The translations under genes and the position numbers were made by a program. From NCBI GenBank assembly GCA_016342285.1, contig JAEINQ010000007.1:1-64000 (forward strand): 64,000 nt of DNA. Direction: 5' to 3'. Within the stretch, counting starts at the first letter, position 1; each line of letters opens with the position of its first letter. The stretch is from Desulfobacterales bacterium (GTDB taxonomy: Bacteria; Desulfobacterota; Desulfobacteria; Desulfobacterales; JAEINQ01). Of the stretch, positions 59,317-64,000 are shown piece after piece. The notes below the pieces were generated by a model. The model saw nothing but the letters and a program-made list of their open reading frames with translations. It searched no databases and was not told the DNA's origin.

Positions 59317-60882
59317 ATGGAAACTGAAAAAAAAGAGACCATTCTCCTGGTGGATGACGAGGAGAGTATTATCGATGTGGCCAGCGAATTTTTTTCCATG
59401 AGGGGCTATAGTGTCCTGACCGCTTCCAACGGTTTGGAGGCGGCCGGTATCCTCGAGCGTGAGAAGGTGGATTGTTGCTTTACCGATATCAACATGCCGG
59501 AAATGGACGGACTGGAGCTGGCCGAGCATATTCGCAAGATCGACAATTCCGTTCCGGTGATCGTCATGACCGGTTATCCATCCCTTGACAACACCATCCG
59601 GACCTTGAAAAACGGCGTGGTCGATTTTTTGATCAAGCCGGTCAACCTCAACCAGATGGAGATCTGCGTTCAACGGGTGCTTCGTGAACGGCGCCTGTTT
59701 GCCGAAAACATCCTTTTAAAAAATGAGGTGGAAGGCAAGGAGCGTCTGGAAAAAGTCAATTTCGAACTGATCCATAAGGTGGAGGAGTTGCATATCCTCA
59801 ACCGGATCATGACCGATTTTACCAGCACCAGTACCAGCACCGATGTTCTTCGACGCATTATCGAGATGGTTGTGGAGATCACCCATGCCGACGTGGCGCG
59901 GTTCCATGTGATCAACGAGACCATGGCCGCTCCCATTGAAGTGGCCGTTTTTTCTGCTGATCTGAGAAATTCCGATGTGGACCGCTCAGCCATTATCGCA
60001 GCGGCCAAGTCCACCTTGGGCGACGATGACCCCTCTTCGGGAGAGATGTCTGCCGTGGATCGACTCATCATGGAGATCGTCGCCGATCAGATTCCCATGT
60101 TGATTTCGGAAAGCAACGGAACGCGGGAACTGCCACAGACGGTCCGCTCTTTCATGGCCGTGCCCCTCAAGATTCGTCAGAAAGTATTCGGTGTCATCAC
60201 GGCAACGGTGATGTCGGGCGCTGTCCGATTCTGCGAAAAAGACCTGTACTATCTTTCCTTCATGGCCCAGAACGCCGCCCATGCCATCGAAAACTTAGCC
60301 CTGTACGAAAATATCTATGAAAATCTCTTTGCGACCCTTGTTGCCTTTGTCAAGGCGGTGGAGGCGCGTGATTCATACACTCAGCAGCATTCCAATCGGG
60401 TAACCGAATACGCTATGGCCGTGGCGAGGTCTCTGGGCTGCAACGACGAGGACCTGGAAATTCTCAATTTTGCCGGCAGGCTCCACGACATCGGCAAGAT
60501 CGGCATTCCCGACAGTATCCTTCTCAAGCCTGGCCGCCTCACCGACGAGGAATTCCAAAAGATCAAGGAGCACCCTGCTATCGGGGCGGACATCGTTGGC
60601 CCACTCGGTTTGTGGGACCGGGAAGCTCAGATTATTCGTTGCCACCACGAGCGTTACGATGGCACGGGGTATCCCGAAGGGCTAAAAGCGGAGGAAATAC
60701 CACGGTTGGCCAGAATCCTTTCGGTCTGTGACGCCTTTGATGCCATGAATTCCGACCGCGTCTACCGGAACAAGATGGAGCGCTCGCAGATTATCGACAT
60801 CCTGCAAAAGGGCGCCGGCTCCCAGTTCGATCCCCGGATGGTCGCGGCATTCATCCGCGTTCACGAAAAAGAAGTCAGATAG
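59317..60882 (+). CDS. Response regulator with REC, GAF and HD-GYP domains
   Basis: 521 residues from ATG 59317. REC: ILLVDDEESI, phospho-Asp in CFTDINMPEMDG, switch Thr in VIVMTGYPS, Lys in DFLIKPV. A coiled linker leads to a GAF-type sensor (about 150-310). The HD-GYP end is canonical: HDIGKIGIPDSILLKPG and HHERYDGTGYP, all metal ligands present, so c-di-GMP hydrolysis is expected. No partner kinase lies nearby. In contrast to the HD-GYP at the window start, its active site is intact. Confidence 0.92.
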   Translation: METEKKETILLVDDEESIIDVASEFFSMRGYSVLTASNGLEAAGILEREKVDCCFTDINMPEMDGLELAEHIRKIDNSVPVIVMTGYPSLDNTIRTLKNGVVDFLIKPVNLNQMEICVQRVLRERRLFAENILLKNEVEGKERLEKVNFELIHKVEELHILNRIMTDFTSTSTSTDVLRRIIEMVVEITHADVARFHVINETMAAPIEVAVFSADLRNSDVDRSAIIAAAKSTLGDDDPSSGEMSAVDRLIMEIVADQIPMLISESNGTRELPQTVRSFMAVPLKIRQKVFGVITATVMSGAVRFCEKDLYYLSFMAQNAAHAIENLALYENIYENLFATLVAFVKAVEARDSYTQQHSNRVTEYAMAVARSLGCNDEDLEILNFAGRLHDIGKIGIPDSILLKPGRLTDEEFQKIKEHPAIGADIVGPLGLWDREAQIIRCHHERYDGTGYPEGLKAEEIPRLARILSVCDAFDAMNSDRVYRNKMERSQIIDILQKGAGSQFDPRMVAAFIRVHEKEVR

Positions 60883-61150
60883 TGCCCCTCCACAAATTGT
60901 TTCTTTTTTAAGGTCGTTGATCCCCGGTCCATCAGCTGCCCACGTTCCCATGAGGCACCGCTTCCCGCGTTGAACCCTCGATTTCTGGATTTACGTATCG
61001 CGTTTGTCAGGAAAATGAGAAATCAAAAGGGGAAATGCGGCGTTATTGAGGAAATACGGTTTGTGGAGGGCAGACCTGGGGGGTGGGCGCAGCTGTTGGG
61101 CCCTTGGGGCTGCCGGCACTTGGCCTGCAGCCCCTGGGCACAGCAACGGG
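60883..61150. other. Gap downstream of flgM and the HD-GYP gene
   Basis: Convergent 3' ends. GGGCCCTTGGGGCTGC / GCAGCCCCTGGGC arms (about 61098-61140) form a GC-rich hairpin just after the flgM stop and may terminate either gene, but lack a T-run. Confidence 0.4.
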
Positions 61151-61459
61151 CTAAATTTTCTGGTTGATCAGGCTTTCCCTGAGCATGTTGAAGGCGACCT
61201 TGTCGCCGTTGACTTTGTAGGTGCCGGCCTGAATCTGCTGCTGGATCTCTGCCACCTTGTTTTCCCTTACGTCGGGAACGGCTTTGGCAGCTTTTTGGGC
61301 CTCCTGAACTTCCTTGGCTTCTCTGGAGAGATTGACCGTGTCTCCTGGTTTTGCAGCGTGGGTTGCCTTTTCTGCATGTGGGTCGGGCCGGGAGTTCGGC
61401 TTTACCTGTTCCACATAGGGGTCGATATTGGTGTATACGTTTTTTTCCGAAATTTCCAT
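61151..61459 (-). CDS. flgM: Anti-sigma-28 factor FlgM
   Basis: 102 residues. The C-terminal half is the FlgM family pattern (VRENKVAEIQQQIQAGTYKV, AFNMLRESLIN), which binds and silences sigma-28 until the flagellar hook is finished. The N-terminal half is disordered and contains VNLSREAKEVQEAQKAA. AAGGAGAAG gives a strong ribosome site. No other flagellar gene is near, so it is regulated apart from the main cluster. Confidence 0.88.
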   Translation of the reverse strand: MEISEKNVYTNIDPYVEQVKPNSRPDPHAEKATHAAKPGDTVNLSREAKEVQEAQKAAKAVPDVRENKVAEIQQQIQAGTYKVNGDKVAFNMLRESLINQKI

Positions 61460-61758
61460 ATCAGTGCTTCTCCTTCTTTGAAGACCGCGTTATTAAGGTC
61501 CTTACACCCTAATTATTGGCCGAAACAACAGAAACTTTAAAGAAAAATGCAAAAAGGGGTAAGAAAAATACCGTCTTTCCCATTCAGTTGGCTCGAACAG
61601 GGGTTGACATGCGAAAAAACTAACGTAAATAAAAGAAGTTACATGGCAAGCGGGCCCTGAAACGTTGAGGCCGGTGCTCCGACGAGGGCACCGAGTTCGT
61701 GGACAAACCATTCGGGCCATGGTGCGGTATGGCGGATGTGCGTCCCCAAGGAGGCAGC
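61460..61758. other. Divergent gap between flgM and the DHFR-like gene
   Basis: About 300 bp, AT-rich in the middle (AAACTTTAAAGAAAAATGC). It must hold the flgM promoter, but no TAAA/GCCGATAA sigma-28 signature or clear sigma70 pair could be assigned. Confidence 0.35.
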
Positions 61759-62304
61759 GTGAAGGTCACTTTAATGATGGCAATGACCCTGGACGGAAAA
61801 ATCGGCAAGAACCCGGGTCATTTCCCGGACTGGACCGGCAGCGAAGATAAAAAACTGTTTGCCGCCTTATCGCGAAAGGCCGGTGTGGTGATTATGGGGT
61901 CGCGGACCTTTGATACCATCGGCCGCCCCCTGCCCGATCGTCTCAATGTGGTGATGACGAGGGACAAGACGCGTCGGTCCAGGTGGGACAATCTTCGGTT
62001 TACCCCTGCCGCTCCCGGTCAGTTGCTGGCCGACCTGGATGCCGAGGGGTATACCCATGCGATTCTGGCCGGCGGGGCCATTGTCAACACGCTCTTTGCC
62101 AAAGCAGGGTGTATTGACGATATCGTGATCACCGTTTGCCCGTTGATTTTTGGCCAAGGTATCGGACTCTTTGCCGATGGCACCGCACTGGCGTTGGATC
62201 TTCAAACGGTCGAGCGACTGGGGCGCCACCGTGTTTGTCTCACCTACGGGGTTTGTCGCGACCCGCATGGCACCTCTGACCTGCCAACGGAGATCGATCC
62301 ATGA
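61759..62304 (+). CDS. Dihydrofolate reductase/RibD-C family reductase
   Basis: 181 residues with a GTG start after AAGGAGG. TLMMAMTLDGKIGKN, VVIMGSRTFDTIG and LAGGAIVNTLFAKAGCIDDIVITV follow the RibD C-terminal/DHFR-like fold that reduces substrates with NADPH. No deaminase half is fused, so it may act in riboflavin or an unrelated reduction. It overlaps the next gene by 4 nt. Confidence 0.87.
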   Translation: MKVTLMMAMTLDGKIGKNPGHFPDWTGSEDKKLFAALSRKAGVVIMGSRTFDTIGRPLPDRLNVVMTRDKTRRSRWDNLRFTPAAPGQLLADLDAEGYTHAILAGGAIVNTLFAKAGCIDDIVITVCPLIFGQGIGLFADGTALALDLQTVERLGRHRVCLTYGVCRDPHGTSDLPTEIDP

Positions 62305-62723
62305 AATCCGTTTCGATTCTTTTAACGTTCTTACTGCTCGGTATAGTGGTCTCTCCTGCCGGCGCCGACGTCTATTCCTGGGTTGATGCCGCCGGTGTGC
62401 GTCATTTTTCCAATACCCCGCCGCCCGATACCACTCCTGGCGTTACTGCGATTCAGGAGCAAATCCATGATGCCGTTGCCGACGGGAACCGAACTGCCAT
62501 TGACCGGGAGACCCTGGACAGAATTAACACCGAGCGCAAGGAAACCGCACCAGACACCCAGGGTGGAAAAGGGCTGACGGAGTCCGAGGACCCGGCCGGT
62601 CAAATTGAAGCCCAAAAGACCAAGGCGGATCCATCGCCGTCTGACCTGGCCGCTTCGAAAAAGAAAACCGCTGCCCAGCGACAGCGTGCCCGGATTGCGG
62701 CCCAGGGCCAGCAGGGGCAATAG
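62301..62723 (+). CDS. DUF4124-domain periplasmic protein
   Basis: 140 residues: signal peptide (MKSVSILLTFLLLGIVVSPAGA) followed by the DUF4124 block DVYSWVDAAGVRHFSNTPPP, then a charged, probably disordered tail with Lys, Gln and Ala. The function of DUF4124 is unknown. The overlapping ATGA with the DHFR-like gene implies coupling. Confidence 0.87.
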   Translation: MKSVSILLTFLLLGIVVSPAGADVYSWVDAAGVRHFSNTPPPDTTPGVTAIQEQIHDAVADGNRTAIDRETLDRINTERKETAPDTQGGKGLTESEDPAGQIEAQKTKADPSPSDLAASKKKTAAQRQRARIAAQGQQGQ

Positions 62724-62816
62724 GCGAATTTTTTTACGATTGACAGCCCCCGGGGTTTACACAGATACTGCGTGGAATTCGACCGGTGTTGGCGGGTGTC
62801 TGAAAGACAGGTAACG

Positions 62817-63446
62817 ATGATTCGTGTGCTAACGGTTTCTGATGTGGTCGAGCCGGAACTCTATCCGCGGTTCGATCACGACCGATTTCAGAGCGTCGAT
62901 CTGGTGCTTGCCTGCGGCGATCTGCCGCCGGAATATCTCTCCTTTCTGGCCGGGATGATTCCGGCCCCGCTCTATTACGTGAGGGGCAACCACGACATTC
63001 GATACGACAGCAAGCGGCCTGTCGGATGTATGGACATTCATGCACGGCTGGTGAGATTTCGCGGCCTGACCCTCCTTGGCCTGTCCGGGTCACACTGGTA
63101 CAACGGCGGTCCGAACCAGTACACCGAAGGCCAGATGCGTCGGATCGTTCGAAGGCTTCGGCCGGCCATCTGGTTCAACCGCGGCATCGATCTTGTCATC
63201 ACCCATTCGCCACCGCGGCATATTCACGACGCCGAAGACCCGTGCCACCGGGGGTTTGAATGTTTCCGCTGGCTGATCCAAAAATATGCTCCGGCTTATT
63301 TCGTTCACGGGCACATTCACTGCCAGTTCACCGATCCGGGAGATCGGATCTCTGTCATCAACCATACCCGGGTGATCAACAGTTATGGGCATTACCTTTT
63401 TGAAATCGATGCTGGACCGGCTTCGACCGAAGCGCGGCAGGGATGA
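62817..63446 (+). CDS. Metallophosphoesterase
   Basis: 209 residues from ATG 62817. Calcineurin-like motifs: TVSDVVEPELY (the usual DxH first motif is DVV here), LACGDLP, VRGNHDIRYD, THSPPRHIHD and HGHIHCQF. The loss of the His in the first motif may alter one metal site. The substrate is unknown. A second frame begins inside its 3' end (next entry). Confidence 0.88.
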   Translation: MIRVLTVSDVVEPELYPRFDHDRFQSVDLVLACGDLPPEYLSFLAGMIPAPLYYVRGNHDIRYDSKRPVGCMDIHARLVRFRGLTLLGLSGSHWYNGGPNQYTEGQMRRIVRRLRPAIWFNRGIDLVITHSPPRHIHDAEDPCHRGFECFRWLIQKYAPAYFVHGHIHCQFTDPGDRISVINHTRVINSYGHYLFEIDAGPASTEARQG

Positions 63447-64000
63447 GCAGGGCCCGAAGCCGCAAGCGGTCAAATGTTTCAGCGATTGTCAGAAGAGCGA
63501 GGCGGCATTTGATACCCGGAATCGGGGGCTTCGAACGATCCCCCTGGACCGGATTGTGGGCAGTGTCGGGCGGTACCAGGATTTTGACGACCGGTTCCGG
63601 CTCAAGCAGCGCGTTCCTTCGGAACGGCTTCAGCACATCAAGGAGGCCATGCGTCACGGCAAGCCTTTGCCGCCGGTCAAGCTCTACCAGATCAAGGATG
63701 AATACTATGTCCTGGACGGAAACCACCGCATCGCCGCAGCCAAGGAGATGGGGCATGACGATATCCTTGCTGCCATTGTGGAGTTCATCCCGTCTGCCGA
63801 CACCCTGGAAAACGTTCTCTATCACGAGCGCATTGATTTTTCCGACCGGACCGGCATTACCGCACCCATCGAGCTTTCCGAAGTGGGACAGTACGCTTAT
63901 CTGTTCAAGCAGATTGAGGAGCATGGCAGCTATCTTGAAAAGACCGGCGGCTCCCCGGTGAGCTGTGCCCAGGCCGCTACGGACTGGTACAAAACCATCT
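63409..64000 (+). CDS. ParB-like/DUF4032-type nuclease-fold protein, cut by window end
   Basis: The frame is open from ATG 63409 to the window edge (at least 197 codons) and overlaps the metallophosphoesterase end by 38 nt; ATG 63385 is an alternative. Key blocks are IPLDRIVGSVGRYQDFD, SERLQHIKEAMRHGKPLPPV and YYVLDGNHRIAAAKEMGHDD, the ParB N-terminal pattern with GNHR in place of GxRR. Downstream residues (IELSEVGQYAYLFKQIEEHG) resemble DUF4032-like proteins. Role unknown; DNA partitioning is unlikely without parA. Confidence 0.78.
   Translation, partial: MLDRLRPKRGRDEQGPKPQAVKCFSDCQKSEAAFDTRNRGLRTIPLDRIVGSVGRYQDFDDRFRLKQRVPSERLQHIKEAMRHGKPLPPVKLYQIKDEYYVLDGNHRIAAAKEMGHDDILAAIVEFIPSADTLENVLYHERIDFSDRTGITAPIELSEVGQYAYLFKQIEEHGSYLEKTGGSPVSCAQAATDWYKTI

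Noticed and set aside
63443-63961. 172-aa plus-strand ORF near the window end
   Set aside because: An Arg/Ser-rich shadow frame; the frame beginning at 63409 encodes conserved ParB-like blocks.

Overview
The window looks like a chromosomal segment of a Gram-negative, probably anaerobic Desulfobacterota bacterium related to Desulfosarcina or Desulfatibacillum. This placement is inferred from gene content (LptD, KdnA/KdnB, RicT, RNase J, a stand-alone 2x[4Fe-4S] ferredoxin, HD-GYP proteins) and from the many dispersed intergenic repeats typical of that group. No rRNA, tRNA or CRISPR array was recognised. Coding density is high, but many intergenic gaps hold repeat fragments.

Layout. 0.5-10.8 kb (+): an exopolysaccharide locus with a membrane HD-GYP/SPOR protein, an ExeA-type ATPase, an outer-membrane export lipoprotein fused to an FG-GAP propeller, a Wzz/BY-kinase co-polymerase and a Wzy/WaaL-type polymerase. 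A nucleotidyltransferase-fold gene (10.9-12.05 kb, -) follows, boxed in by repeats. 12.6-19.8 kb: U32 peptidase, a winged-helix protein, enolase, a LolA-like protein and CTP synthase. 20.0-26.2 kb (-): kdnA, kdnB (8-amino-Kdo synthesis) and a giant GlmS-like protein, with a 9-bp tandem repeat between kdnA and kdnB. 26.3-27.6 kb: a penicillin-binding transpeptidase. 28.0-35.1 kb (-): a tight array lptD, NusG-like, IHF/HU, holB, ricT, metG. 35.4-41.0 kb (+): surE, tmk, a cysteine synthase/CysRS-like fusion, a hypothetical gene and ferredoxin. 41.5-43.7 kb (-): a large secreted calcium-repeat protein with a CFI-box C-terminus.

44.2-48.1 kb (+) is the best candidate for a poorly described system: PqqD-like carrier, radical SAM/SPASM enzyme, a 59-codon Cys-containing precursor peptide, an unknown protein, an HPr-kinase-like protein and an S26-type peptidase, nearly gapless. 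It reads as a RiPP (ribosomally made, modified peptide) operon, related in logic to the SynChlorMet cassette but not identical to it.

48.3-64.0 kb: RNase J, FtsK, methyltransferases, a decayed AAA_14 ATPase, a GT4 glycosyltransferase, a tRNA-queuosine mannosyltransferase-like protein, a cold-shock protein with a TTG start, a REC/GAF/HD-GYP regulator, FlgM, a DHFR-like protein, a DUF4124 protein, a metallophosphoesterase and a ParB-like gene cut by the window end.

Cell-envelope work dominates: polysaccharide polymerisation and export, LPS insertion, core Kdo modification and peptidoglycan synthesis, with c-di-GMP turnover as a likely control layer.
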